A stretch of 64,000 bases of DNA, from positions 62,001-126,000 of the forward strand of contig CAIRBK010000082.1 in assembly GCA_903876795.1 (NCBI GenBank), in the 5' to 3' direction. This DNA is from an uncultured Verrucomicrobiota bacterium. GTDB taxonomy: Bacteria; Verrucomicrobiota; Verrucomicrobiia; Opitutales; Opitutaceae. This document shows, piece by piece, positions 9,378-18,358 of the stretch (within the stretch, counting starts at the first letter, position 1; the number at the start of each line of letters is the position of its first letter). The translations under genes and the position numbers were made by a program. The notes under the pieces were generated by a model. It saw only the letters and a program-made list of their open reading frames with translations, was not told the DNA's origin and made no database searches.

Positions 9378-10595
9378 ATGGCCAGAATTGTTCAAAAATA
9401 CGGCGGCACCTCGGTCGGTGACGTCGAACGCATCCGCAAGGTCGCCGAGCGTGTGAAGGCGATCCGCGACGAGGGCAATGAACTCGTCATTGTCGTGTCC
9501 GCCCGAGCCGGCGTCACCAATGAGCTTATCGCCCGCGCCAAAGCCGTGTGCGCCAACCCCAGCGAACGTGAGATGGACCAGCTCCTGGCCATCGGCGAGC
9601 AGGAGACCATCGCCCTCACCGCCATGGCCCTGCACGGCGTCGGAGTGGACGCCGTTTCCTACACCGGCGCGCAGGCTGGCATCTTTACCGACACCGTCCA
9701 CACCAAGGCCAAGATAAAGACGATCAACGCCAAACCCATCGAAAAAGACCTCAATGAGGGCAAGGTAGTCATCGTCGCCGGCTTTCAGGGCATCAACGGC
9801 GAGGGTGAGATCACCACGCTTGGCCGCGGCGGTTCCGATCTCACCGCCATCGCGCTCGCCGCCGCCCTCAAGGCCGACAAATGCGAAATCTACACCGACG
9901 TGGACGGAGTTTACACCGCAGACCCGCGTGTTGTTAAGGATGCCAAGAAGCTCCAGGAAATCTCCTACGATGAGATGCTCGAACTGGCTTCATCCGGCTC
10001 CAAGGTCATGCAGTCCCGCTCCGTCGAGTTCGCCGCCAAATACGGCGTCGTTTTCGAAGTCCGCTCCTCCTTTAACTACAACCCAGGAACCATCGTGAAA
10101 CAGGAAATCGCCTACATGGAAAAGGTCGTCGTGCGCGGTGTCGCCGTCGATAAGGATCAGGCCAAGGTCATCATCTCCAACATCCTCGACAAACCCGGCT
10201 CCGCCGCGAGGGTCTTCCGCGCCCTTGCCGACGCCAATATCATCGTCGATATGATCGTCCAAAACGTGGGCCGCAACGGCATCGCCAATCTCACGTTCAC
10301 CGTCCCGCTGACCGATAGCGTCAAGGCCCAGCGCACCATCGAGCCGTTGCTCGATGTCCTCGGCGGCGGCCAGATCGCCATCCACGAAAACATCGCCAAG
10401 CTCTCCGTGGTCGGCGTCGGCATGAAGACCCACTCCGGCGTTGCCGCCACGCTCTTCCAGGCCCTTGCGGACGCGGGCGTAAACATCGAGCTCATCAGCA
10501 CCTCCGAGATCAAAATCTCCGTCGTGATAGACAAGTCCAAGGCCGACGACGCCGCCCGCGTCGCCCACGCCGCGTTCGAATTGGATAAGCTCTGA
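9378..10595 (+). CDS. lysC: Aspartate kinase
   Basis: IVQKYGGTSVGDVERI, TLGRGGSDLTAIALAAAL, two ACT domains. Confidence 0.96.
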   Translation: MARIVQKYGGTSVGDVERIRKVAERVKAIRDEGNELVIVVSARAGVTNELIARAKAVCANPSEREMDQLLAIGEQETIALTAMALHGVGVDAVSYTGAQAGIFTDTVHTKAKIKTINAKPIEKDLNEGKVVIVAGFQGINGEGEITTLGRGGSDLTAIALAAALKADKCEIYTDVDGVYTADPRVVKDAKKLQEISYDEMLELASSGSKVMQSRSVEFAAKYGVVFEVRSSFNYNPGTIVKQEIAYMEKVVVRGVAVDKDQAKVIISNILDKPGSAARVFRALADANIIVDMIVQNVGRNGIANLTFTVPLTDSVKAQRTIEPLLDVLGGGQIAIHENIAKLSVVGVGMKTHSGVAATLFQALADAGVNIELISTSEIKISVVIDKSKADDAARVAHAAFELDKL

Positions 10596-10605
10596 TTTCA
10601 GAAAA

Positions 10606-10666
10606 CTGGCGGGTGGCGTGTAGTCAGTGGAGAGCATCCGATCTCCGATCACTCGCACCCCGCCAG
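10606..10666. other. Long imperfect inverted repeat/hairpin between lysC and thrC
   Basis: CTGGCGGG (10606-10613) pairs with CCCGCCAG (10659-10666); inner AGT/GGAG ... CTCC/ACT pairing. Confidence 0.55.
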
Positions 10667-10679
10667 ACGCCGCTTCAAA

Positions 10680-12041
10680 ATGCGCTTCGTCTCCACTCGC
10701 GGACAAACTCCTCCGCTCGGTTTCTCCGAAGCTGTCGCCACCGGTTTGGCACCGGACGGCGGACTCTATCTGCCGGAGACGCTTCCGCAGTTCACTGCGG
10801 CCGACCTGGCGCGGTTTGAACCGCTCCCTTATCACGCGTTGTGCTTCGAGTTTTTGAAACTCTTCGCCACCGACATCGAGCCGTCCATCCTCCGCGCGAT
10901 CATCGCCAAGAGCTACACGACCTTCACGCATCCCGACATCGCACCGATCGTGAAACTCGACGCGCGCACCTCGGTGCTGGAGCTTTTTCACGGACCGACA
11001 CTCGCCTTCAAAGACTTCGCCCTCCAGCTCCTCGGCAATCTCTACGAATACCAGTGCGCCAGGCGCGGGCAGACGATCAACGTCCTCGGGGCCACCTCCG
11101 GTGACACCGGCTCGGCCGCGATCCACGGACTGCTCGGGAAACCCGGAACCGCGATTTTTATTCTTTATCCGAACGGCCGCACCTCGCCGCTTCAAGAGCG
11201 CCAGATGGCCTGCACCGGAGCGGACAACGTTTATGCTCTCGCCATCGACGGCTCGTTCGACGACGCGCAAGCCGCGCTGAAGGAGCTTTTCGCCGACCAG
11301 GAGTTCCGCACGCGCCATCGCCTCTCGGCGGTCAACTCCATCAACCTGGCCCGCGTCCTGGCGCAGTGTGTTTATTATCTCTACGCCTACTTGCGGCTGC
11401 CTGCCGCGACGCGCGCGCAGACCGAATTTGTCGTGCCCACGGGTAATTTCGGCAACGTGCTGGCCGGCTGGTTGCTCCAGAAAATGGGCGTGCCGATCCA
11501 CAGCTTCAAGGTCGCCACCAACCAGAACGACATCCTCTACCGCCTTTTCACCACGGGTGATTACCGCGTCTCGTCGGTCGCGCCCTCACTGGCACCGTCG
11601 ATGGACATCCAGGTGTCTAGCAACTTTGAGCGCTTCCTCTACCTCAGTCTCGGACGCGACGCGGCCAAAGTTCGCGAGGTCATGCAGACGTTCAAGACAA
11701 CGGGAGGCTACACCTTCGAACATTTTGATCGCGACACGTTCAGTGCCTCGCGTTGCACCGACGCCCAGATCCCCGGGATCATCCGGGATGTTTACAACCA
11801 ATACCGCTACGTGCTTGATCCGCACACCGCGTGCGGGTTCGCCGACTTGGCGAAAGAACGCCCGAGCCTTGTGCTGGCGACGGCGAGCCCGGCGAAGTTT
11901 CCCGATACGATCATCGCCGCCATCGGCGTTGAACCGAAAGATCCGGGCTTGGAGATGCTCAAACAGCGTCCGCTCAAGAAGCACCTTTTGAAAGCCGAAG
12001 CCCCCGCAATCCGGGCTTTCATCGACGCCCACGCGGTCTGA
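10680..12041 (+). CDS. thrC: Threonine synthase
   Basis: MRFVSTRGQTPPLGFSEAVATGLAPDGGLYLPE, FHGPTLAFKDFALQLLG, LGATSGDTGSAA. Confidence 0.95.
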   Translation: MRFVSTRGQTPPLGFSEAVATGLAPDGGLYLPETLPQFTAADLARFEPLPYHALCFEFLKLFATDIEPSILRAIIAKSYTTFTHPDIAPIVKLDARTSVLELFHGPTLAFKDFALQLLGNLYEYQCARRGQTINVLGATSGDTGSAAIHGLLGKPGTAIFILYPNGRTSPLQERQMACTGADNVYALAIDGSFDDAQAALKELFADQEFRTRHRLSAVNSINLARVLAQCVYYLYAYLRLPAATRAQTEFVVPTGNFGNVLAGWLLQKMGVPIHSFKVATNQNDILYRLFTTGDYRVSSVAPSLAPSMDIQVSSNFERFLYLSLGRDAAKVREVMQTFKTTGGYTFEHFDRDTFSASRCTDAQIPGIIRDVYNQYRYVLDPHTACGFADLAKERPSLVLATASPAKFPDTIIAAIGVEPKDPGLEMLKQRPLKKHLLKAEAPAIRAFIDAHAV

Positions 12042-12110
12042 TGCGCCTCCGCAACGCCGGCGCAAAAACGACTCGACAAGCACCGCAGACCCCGGATTGT
12101 TCGACCAGAC

Positions 12111-12179
12111 ATGCAGTTCTCCTCGATCATTTTCGCGATTATCATTGCCCGTCAGCCCGGGCAGGATGTCGCGGCGTGA
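12111..12179 (+). CDS. Putative 22-aa Ile-rich attenuator leader peptide MQFSSIIFAIIIARQPGQDVAA
   Basis: Short ATG...TGA ORF with Ile codons ATC ATT ... ATT ATC ATT, directly before mutually exclusive hairpins and a terminator upstream of cimA. Confidence 0.8.
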   Translation: MQFSSIIFAIIIARQPGQDVAA

Positions 12180-12207
12180 ACCCTAAGGACCACCCAAGAC
12201 TTTCCTG

Positions 12208-12238
12208 AAACCCCGGGCCATTCGCCCGGGGTTTTTTG
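12208..12238 (+). terminator. Intrinsic terminator, terminator arm of the cimA attenuator
   Basis: AAACCCCGGGC-cattc-GCCCGGGGTTT followed by TTT. Confidence 0.92.
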
Positions 12239-12304
12239 TTTTTCCAACCTTCACCAATCCGCCCAACCTCCTCCTTTCGGCGCACCGTCTCCGATCCTCT
12301 TCCC

Positions 12305-13870
12305 ATGAGCACCCAGACCGTTAAAATCTACGACACCACCCTGCGTGATGGCACCCAGGGTGAAGGCATCAGCTTCTCGGTCACGGATAAACTCCTGATT
12401 ACCGAGAAGCTGGACCAGTTCGGCGTAGACTACATCGAGGGCGGCTTTCCGGGCTCCAATCCGCGCGACATCACTTATTTCCAGGAGGTGCGCTCCTTGA
12501 AACTCAAGCACGCCCGCCTCGCCGCGTTCGGTGCCACCCGCCGTGCCGGCATCAAGGCCTCCGAGGACGCCCAACTGAAGACCCTGCTCGACAGCGGCAT
12601 GCCCGTGCTGACCATCGTCGGTAAAACCTGGACCCTTCACGTCACCGAAATCATCCGCACCACTCTCGAGGAGAACCTCGCGATGATCGAGGATTCCGTC
12701 CGCTATCTCTCGGCCCAAGGCCGCGAGGTCATTTACGACGCCGAGCACTTTTTCGACGGTTACAAGGCCAATCCCGACTACGCGCTGCAAACCCTCGCGG
12801 CGGCCGTTCGCGGCGGGGTGAGCAACCTTTCCCTGTGCGACACCAACGGTGGCACGCTGGTCGAGGACTTTAAGAGCATCGTCGGCCGCGTCGTGAAGGA
12901 GTTTGGCGGCGACAAGGTCGGCGTGCATTGCCACAACGACAGCGGTCTCGGCGTGGCGCTCTCGCTCGCGGGCATCGGAGCGGGCGCGACGCTCGTTCAA
13001 GGCACCGCCAATGGCTACGGTGAGCGCACCGGCAACGCCAATCTCTTCACCATCCTGCCGAGTCTCTTCCTCAAGATGGACCGCACCGCGCGCTGCGCCG
13101 CCAACCTCGGCCAGCTCCGCGACCTTTCGCTCTACTTCGACGAACTCGCCAATCTAAAGCCCGACACCAAGGCGCCCTACATCGGCGCATCGGCTTTTGC
13201 GCACAAGGGCGGTCTCCACGCCAACGCCGCGCAGAAGGTGAAGTCCTCCTACGAGCACATCGACCCGGCGTTGGTGGGCAACCGCACGCGCGTGCTCGTC
13301 TCCGACATGGCCGGTCGATCCAGCATCGCCATGAAGGCGAAGGAGCTCGGCCTCGATCTCGATGAGAAATCGCCCGCGATGAAGACCCTTATCGACGAAC
13401 TCAAGGACCTCGAGTTCCGCGGCTACGAGTTCGAGGCGGCCGACGCCTCGCTCAAGCTCCTCATAGCCCGTGCCCTCGACCAGACCCAAACCTTCTTTGC
13501 GGTCGATGGCTACCGCGTGAGCGTTGAGCGTCGCGGGGGGGAAACCATTTCCGAGGCCACGGTTAAGCTCAACATCAACGGACGCTCCACCCATACCGTT
13601 GCCGAGTGCTCCGGTCCGGTGGGCGCCCTGGACAAGGCCCTGCGCTTGGCACTGGAGGACGTTTATCCGCAGCTCAAGCGGCTCGAGTTGCGCGATTACA
13701 AGGTGCGCATCCTCGACAGCCGTGCCGGTGCCAATGCCCGCACCCGCGTTTTCATTGAAAGCGGTGACGGCCGGGAGATATGGGGCACGGTCGGCGTGAG
13801 CGACAACATCATCGACGCTTCCTGGGACGCGCTCACCGACGCGGTGAACTTCCTGCTGCTTCAGGGCTGA
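12305..13870 (+). CDS. cimA: Citramalate synthase
   Basis: VKIYDTTLRDGTQGEGISFSVTDKLLITEKLDQFGVDYIEGGFPGSNPRD; citramalate/isopropylmalate synthase family with C-terminal regulatory domain. Confidence 0.93.
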   Translation: MSTQTVKIYDTTLRDGTQGEGISFSVTDKLLITEKLDQFGVDYIEGGFPGSNPRDITYFQEVRSLKLKHARLAAFGATRRAGIKASEDAQLKTLLDSGMPVLTIVGKTWTLHVTEIIRTTLEENLAMIEDSVRYLSAQGREVIYDAEHFFDGYKANPDYALQTLAAAVRGGVSNLSLCDTNGGTLVEDFKSIVGRVVKEFGGDKVGVHCHNDSGLGVALSLAGIGAGATLVQGTANGYGERTGNANLFTILPSLFLKMDRTARCAANLGQLRDLSLYFDELANLKPDTKAPYIGASAFAHKGGLHANAAQKVKSSYEHIDPALVGNRTRVLVSDMAGRSSIAMKAKELGLDLDEKSPAMKTLIDELKDLEFRGYEFEAADASLKLLIARALDQTQTFFAVDGYRVSVERRGGETISEATVKLNINGRSTHTVAECSGPVGALDKALRLALEDVYPQLKRLELRDYKVRILDSRAGANARTRVFIESGDGREIWGTVGVSDNIIDASWDALTDAVNFLLLQG

Positions 13871-13905
13871 TACGCCGGCGTCACCCTGACCCTGCGAATC
13901 AAGTC

Positions 13906-14823
13906 GTGCGCTGCTTTTACCACCCGGATTATACCTTCCCCCTGCCGGAGGCTCATCCGTTTCCTATGGATAAGTTTTGGCGTGCGGTCGCGATGATCCG
14001 CGAAGCGGCCCCGCCGGGTATTTCCATCCACGGAGTCGAACCGGCGCCCGAGTCGGAACTCCTGCGTGTCCATACCCCGGCCTATCTCAATAAAATCCGC
14101 TCCGGTTGTCTCGAACCCGCGGAAGCGGTGAAACTCGGCCTCCCGGCCGGGGAGGCCCTGCTCGTCCGTTCGCGCCTGGAGGTTGCCGGCACGATCGCCG
14201 CGATGGAGGCGGCTTTGGCCGACGGCCTGGCCTGCAACCTCGCCGGCGGGACTCACCACGCCTTTGCCGATCGCGGGCTTGGCTACTGCGTGCTCAACGA
14301 TGTGGCCGTCGCCATCCGCGCCCTGCATGTCCGCCGTCCGAACGCCCGGGTCGCAGTGATTGATACAGACGCCCACCAGGGCAACGGCACGCATGGTATC
14401 TTTGCTTCAGACGACCGGGTCTTCACCTATTCTATTCACGTGGGCAAAAACTACCCCGCCCACAAAACTCCGGGGCGGCTCGACGTCGAGCTGCCGCGCT
14501 ACGTCGGAGGACTGGATTATCTTGAGCAACTGGAAGCCACGTTGGCGCCTGCACTCAAGGAATTCGCCCCCGATCTTGCGTTCTGGATAGCCGGTGCGGA
14601 TCCCCACGAAAACGACCGCTTCGGGCAAATGCGTCTGACCGACGCGGACATGGCTACCCGTGACCGTCATGTGCTCGATCTCGTCACTCGCATGCGCGTC
14701 GCGACCGTCGTCCTTTATGGCGGTGGTTACAACCGGGATCGCGTTCACACCGCACGTCTGCACGCGCGCACCGTGCTTCTGACCGCCAGTTATCACGCTG
14801 ACCACTACGGATGGGAGAAATAG
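13906..14823 (+). CDS. Histone deacetylase-like / acetylpolyamine aminohydrolase family protein
   Basis: LAGGTHHAFADRGLGYCVLNDVAVA, VIDTDAHQGNGTHGIF, YGGGYNRD; GTG start. Confidence 0.88.
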   Translation: MRCFYHPDYTFPLPEAHPFPMDKFWRAVAMIREAAPPGISIHGVEPAPESELLRVHTPAYLNKIRSGCLEPAEAVKLGLPAGEALLVRSRLEVAGTIAAMEAALADGLACNLAGGTHHAFADRGLGYCVLNDVAVAIRALHVRRPNARVAVIDTDAHQGNGTHGIFASDDRVFTYSIHVGKNYPAHKTPGRLDVELPRYVGGLDYLEQLEATLAPALKEFAPDLAFWIAGADPHENDRFGQMRLTDADMATRDRHVLDLVTRMRVATVVLYGGGYNRDRVHTARLHARTVLLTASYHADHYGWEK

Positions 14824-14893
14824 CCTGGGTCGTGCAGCAAGGGGCTTGAGGCGAAGCCAGGACGCAGAAGGCTGTGAAACCCGACGGACGAGT

Positions 14894-15547
14894 TTACCAA
14901 CCGGCAAATGTCTTGGCGACGGCCGCCTTGTCAGATGCTCCAAAAAAAGAAGTTCCGGCCACGAAGGTATCGACGCCGGCCGCGCGGCATTCCGGTCCGG
15001 TTTTGAGATCAATGCCGCCGTCCACTTCCAGGCGGAACGTCAGACCTCGCTCCTCTCGCCAACGGGCAATCCGTGCGATCTTGGGCAGCATGTCCCGACG
15101 AAAGGGTTGCCCGCCGAAGCCGGGCTGCACGGTCATGACGAGAACGAGGTCTACCTTGTCCAGGAGGGGTTCGATGGCCTCGGCGGGGGTGCCGGGGTTT
15201 AAAACGATGCCGTTTTGGCAGCCCAGCTCGCGAATGCGCGCAAGGGTGGAGGTGTGGTCGTAGACGGGCTCGATGTGGATGCTGATGAGATTGGAGCCGG
15301 CCTTGGCAAAGGGCTCTATGTAGCGCTGGGGCTCGTCGAGCATCAAGTGGGTGTCAAAAAACAGCCCTGAGATTTTCCGCAGTGCGGCGACGGTCTGCGG
15401 ACCGAAGGTCAGATTGGGGACGAAGTGGCCGTCCATGATGTCGAGATGGATCCAGGGGATGCCAAGGGACTCGACGCTCTGGGCGCTGGAGGCGAGGTTG
15501 GCGTGGTCGCCGGCGAGAATCGATGGGGCGAGGACAGTGGCGTGCAT
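14894..15547 (-). CDS. rpe: Ribulose-phosphate 3-epimerase
   Basis: LAPSILAGDHANL, WIHLDIMDGHFVPNLTFGP, VLVMTVQPGFGGQPF. Confidence 0.95.
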   Translation of the reverse strand: MHATVLAPSILAGDHANLASSAQSVESLGIPWIHLDIMDGHFVPNLTFGPQTVAALRKISGLFFDTHLMLDEPQRYIEPFAKAGSNLISIHIEPVYDHTSTLARIRELGCQNGIVLNPGTPAEAIEPLLDKVDLVLVMTVQPGFGGQPFRRDMLPKIARIARWREERGLTFRLEVDGGIDLKTGPECRAAGVDTFVAGTSFFGASDKAAVAKTFAGW

Positions 15548-15698
15548 GCGGAAAACCCCAATCAGGGGGCTGGGTATGCGCGAAGAAAAGCGCGAATTGC
15601 GGACTGAAGAGGGAAGGGGGCGATTTTAGGGAGAGGATCGCCCCGGGTAGGCCCGGGAAATCCCGGACGATTATTACGAGGAGAATCGAGCTAAACGA

Positions 15699-16208
15699 TC
15701 ACCACACATCAAGCGCGGCGGCGCGGATGTTTTTGGCCAGGGTTTCAGCCAGGACGGGCACGTTTTGGAATTCGGCCTGAAGTTGTTGGCCACCATCGGT
15801 GAAGATTTCGCGCGTGGCCGTGGCCTTGCGCTTTTCGAAGAGAAAGGTGTTCGTGCGGTTGTCGCGCAGGGATATTTCAGAATCGAGTGAGATATCGAAG
15901 TTGCGGGCCAGGCCACTGTCGCCGGGGCGACCGGTTTTCTCCGAACGGCCATATTTCACGAGGCGCACGGTGAGCGTGGCATCGGCCTCTTCGGGCGTGT
16001 TTACCAAGATGATGCGCGGGTCGTTCAGAAAGGATTCGCGTAGCAGGGTGCTGACTACGGCGACCGCCTGGGGAACCTTGGCCTCGTTGACGACCGGGGC
16101 GACATAGAGCGTGCGAAAAGAGAGCTGGCCGCCTGTCCCGAGTTTGTAGTTGGAGCAGCCGGTCGAGAAAAGAAGAGCTGCCGCACAGAGAAAAATGAAT
16201 GCACGCAT
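15699..16208 (-). CDS. LptE-like LPS-assembly lipoprotein
   Basis: Lipobox LLFSTGCSNYKL; LptE-like pattern (YVAPVVNEAKVPQAVAVVSTLLRESFLND). Confidence 0.7.
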   Translation of the reverse strand: MRAFIFLCAAALLFSTGCSNYKLGTGGQLSFRTLYVAPVVNEAKVPQAVAVVSTLLRESFLNDPRIILVNTPEEADATLTVRLVKYGRSEKTGRPGDSGLARNFDISLDSEISLRDNRTNTFLFEKRKATATREIFTDGGQQLQAEFQNVPVLAETLAKNIRAAALDVW

Positions 16209-16248
16209 TTAAGGTAAAGTGCCCGTGAAAAGCAGGGGCGTACGGGCC

Positions 16249-17316
16249 TCAGAACAGCCAAAAACTACGCTTGGGAGTGGGGCGGGGGAGTTCGGGAGTC
16301 TTGGCCTTGGACTCGGCTTTTTCGACATCGGCGAGGCGTTTGCGGGCCAGTTCGGCCGAGGGCGAGTCGGGATAGGCCGTGATGGCTTCGTTGTAGAAAA
16401 CGCGGGCTGCCTTGAAATTGTCGCGCTTGTAGAAATAAAAGTCTCCGATTTTGATTTTGCTGTCGGAAAAGGTCTTGCGCACATCTGCGAGCCCTTTTTC
16501 GACGCCGGGGACGTTGCTGTCGGCCGGGAAGAGAATCAGAAAATCTTGGAAATAGGTGATGGCCTGCTGGGTGGCGCCTTGATCGTAGTAGGGTCCTTGG
16601 ACGAGTGAGGCGTGAGCTTGCGCGAGTTTAAAATAGGCTTCGGGGGCGAGCAGGCTCTTCTGGTAATCGTTGATCATTCGATCTAGCGCGTCGATCGCGA
16701 GGTCAGGCTCACCGAGTTTTTGATGCCCGCGAGCGACGTTCATGAGTGCGAGCGGAGCGTAATCGCTGTAGGGGGCTGTCTCGACGATCACATCGAAATA
16801 GGTAACGCCCTTGGCGCGGCTCTTCAAACCTGGGATCAGGCCGAAATAAAGGGGGCGTTTTCCTTCGAGGAGATCGTTGGCGATGCGGTATTGTTGGCCG
16901 ATGATTTCGTTGAAATGCTGCGAGTTGGGGTATCGACCCACGACATTCTGGAAATTTTCGAAGGCCTTGGCGTATTGCCGACGCGACTGGCGGATGAGGC
17001 CGGCGCGATAAAGGGCCTCCGGGGCGTAGATGGAGTTGGGATACCTCTTGGCGATCTTCTCGTAACGGGACATCGCGGACGACTTCTTGCCGTTCTCCTC
17101 ATCGGCGCGTGCCTTGTTCATCGAATCGAGCGCGTTACGGCCTTCATCCGGCAGTATGCCGGAGAGAGCGCCGCCCTCGACTTTCCAGCCTGTTTGCGGG
17201 GTCCATACCAAATCGGCCCGCAAGGGGGTGGTCGAGACCATCGCCGCGACTAAACCAACAAGTGAAAAGAGGGACAGAATGCGGGCGAATAGTTTGGGCA
17301 TGTCGTAAAGAGTCAC
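16249..17316 (-). CDS. BamD-like outer membrane assembly / tetratricopeptide protein
   Basis: N-terminal signal region; repeated TPR units (YEKIAKRYPNSIYAPEALYRAGLI, FQNVVGRYPNSQHF, NEAITAYPDSPSAELARKRL). Confidence 0.8.
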   Translation of the reverse strand: MTLYDMPKLFARILSLFSLVGLVAAMVSTTPLRADLVWTPQTGWKVEGGALSGILPDEGRNALDSMNKARADEENGKKSSAMSRYEKIAKRYPNSIYAPEALYRAGLIRQSRRQYAKAFENFQNVVGRYPNSQHFNEIIGQQYRIANDLLEGKRPLYFGLIPGLKSRAKGVTYFDVIVETAPYSDYAPLALMNVARGHQKLGEPDLAIDALDRMINDYQKSLLAPEAYFKLAQAHASLVQGPYYDQGATQQAITYFQDFLILFPADSNVPGVEKGLADVRKTFSDSKIKIGDFYFYKRDNFKAARVFYNEAITAYPDSPSAELARKRLADVEKAESKAKTPELPRPTPKRSFWLF

Positions 17317-18302
17317 CAGCGAACCAGCGCGGAACCATAGGTCAAGCCCGCCCCGAACGCGACGAAGAGGGTGGTTTCGCCCGGTTTGATGCGGCCGGAG
17401 CTGCGGGCCTCGTCCAGGGCGAGGGGAATGGATGCGGCCGAGGTGTTGCCGTAGCGCTCGAGATTAACAAAGAATCGCTCGGCGGGCAGTTCGAGATAGC
17501 GGGCGATCGCGTCGATGATGCGCAGGTTGGCCTGGTGGGGGATTACACAGCCGATTTGAGCCGGTGTAATCTGGTGCTGGGCGAGGATATCCCGGGCGGC
17601 CTCCTCCATCTCACGCACGGCGATCTTGAATATCTCACGACCCTTCATGCTGACAGTGCGAGGGGTGCGGGCACCCGTCGCGGCCGGATCCGGTGTGTTG
17701 CTGCCTCCATCGGGGATGCAGAGCAAGTGGGTATGGGCTCCCTCAGTATAAAGTTTGGTGCCCAGAATTTGGCCGGTGCCGCGTGTCGGTCCGAGCACCA
17801 CAGCGCCGGCACCGTCACCGAACAGCACGCAGGTGGTGCGATCCTTCCAGTCCAGCACCGACGAAAACTTTTCCGCGCCGATGACGAGCGCATGCCGGTA
17901 ACGACCGGAGCCGAGCATGGCCCACGCGGTATCGAGCGCATAGATAAAGCCCGAGCAGGCGGCGTTGAGATCGAAGCACGCTGCGTGGGTTGGGACGCCC
18001 AGCTGGTGTTGCACGAAGCAGGCGGTCGCCGGCATGGGCAGGTCCGGCGTAACGGTGGCGACGATGATCAGGTCGATATCGGCGGCGGTGACTCCCGCGT
18101 CGGACATGGCCAATCGCGCGGCGGCGGCCGCCATTTGCGAGGTGGTCTCGTTCGGCGCCGCGATATGGCGCTCACGGATGCCGGTGCGGGTAAAAATCCA
18201 CTCGTCGGAGGTGTCCACCAACTTGGAAAGATCGTCGTTGGTGAGGATTTTTTCGGGGGCGTAGGAACCGGTGCCGAGAATGGCTATGGCGGGGGAACCC
18301 AT
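17313..18302 (-). CDS. fabH: 3-oxoacyl-ACP synthase III
   Basis: GTGSYAPEKILTNDDLSKLVDTSDEWIFTRTGIRERHIA; DLNAACSGFIYAL; VIPHQANLRI. Confidence 0.96.
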   Translation of the reverse strand: MGSPAIAILGTGSYAPEKILTNDDLSKLVDTSDEWIFTRTGIRERHIAAPNETTSQMAAAAARLAMSDAGVTAADIDLIIVATVTPDLPMPATACFVQHQLGVPTHAACFDLNAACSGFIYALDTAWAMLGSGRYRHALVIGAEKFSSVLDWKDRTTCVLFGDGAGAVVLGPTRGTGQILGTKLYTEGAHTHLLCIPDGGSNTPDPAATGARTPRTVSMKGREIFKIAVREMEEAARDILAQHQITPAQIGCVIPHQANLRIIDAIARYLELPAERFFVNLERYGNTSAASIPLALDEARSSGRIKPGETTLFVAFGAGLTYGSALVRW

Positions 18303-18358
18303 TTTGTGCGAAACGAAAAATACTTCCGGGATGCGTCCACCACCCGGTGGTCGGGCAC

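Larger units (their letters stand above)
12111..12238 (+). promoter_or_regulatory. Isoleucine-responsive transcription attenuator upstream of cimA (predicted)
   Basis: Region 1 GCCCG 12147-12151; region 2 GCCCGGGC 12155-12162; region 3 CCCCGGGC 12211-12218; region 4 GCCCGGGG 12224-12231 + T6. 1:2 and 3:4 compete with 2:3 (7 G/C pairs). Confidence 0.8.

Noticed and set aside
9990-11501. 503-aa minus-strand ORF opposite lysC/thrC
   Set aside because: Antisense shadow ORF in GC-rich DNA; composition is Asp/Gly/Val-rich with no family signature, and both genes on the plus strand are unambiguous.
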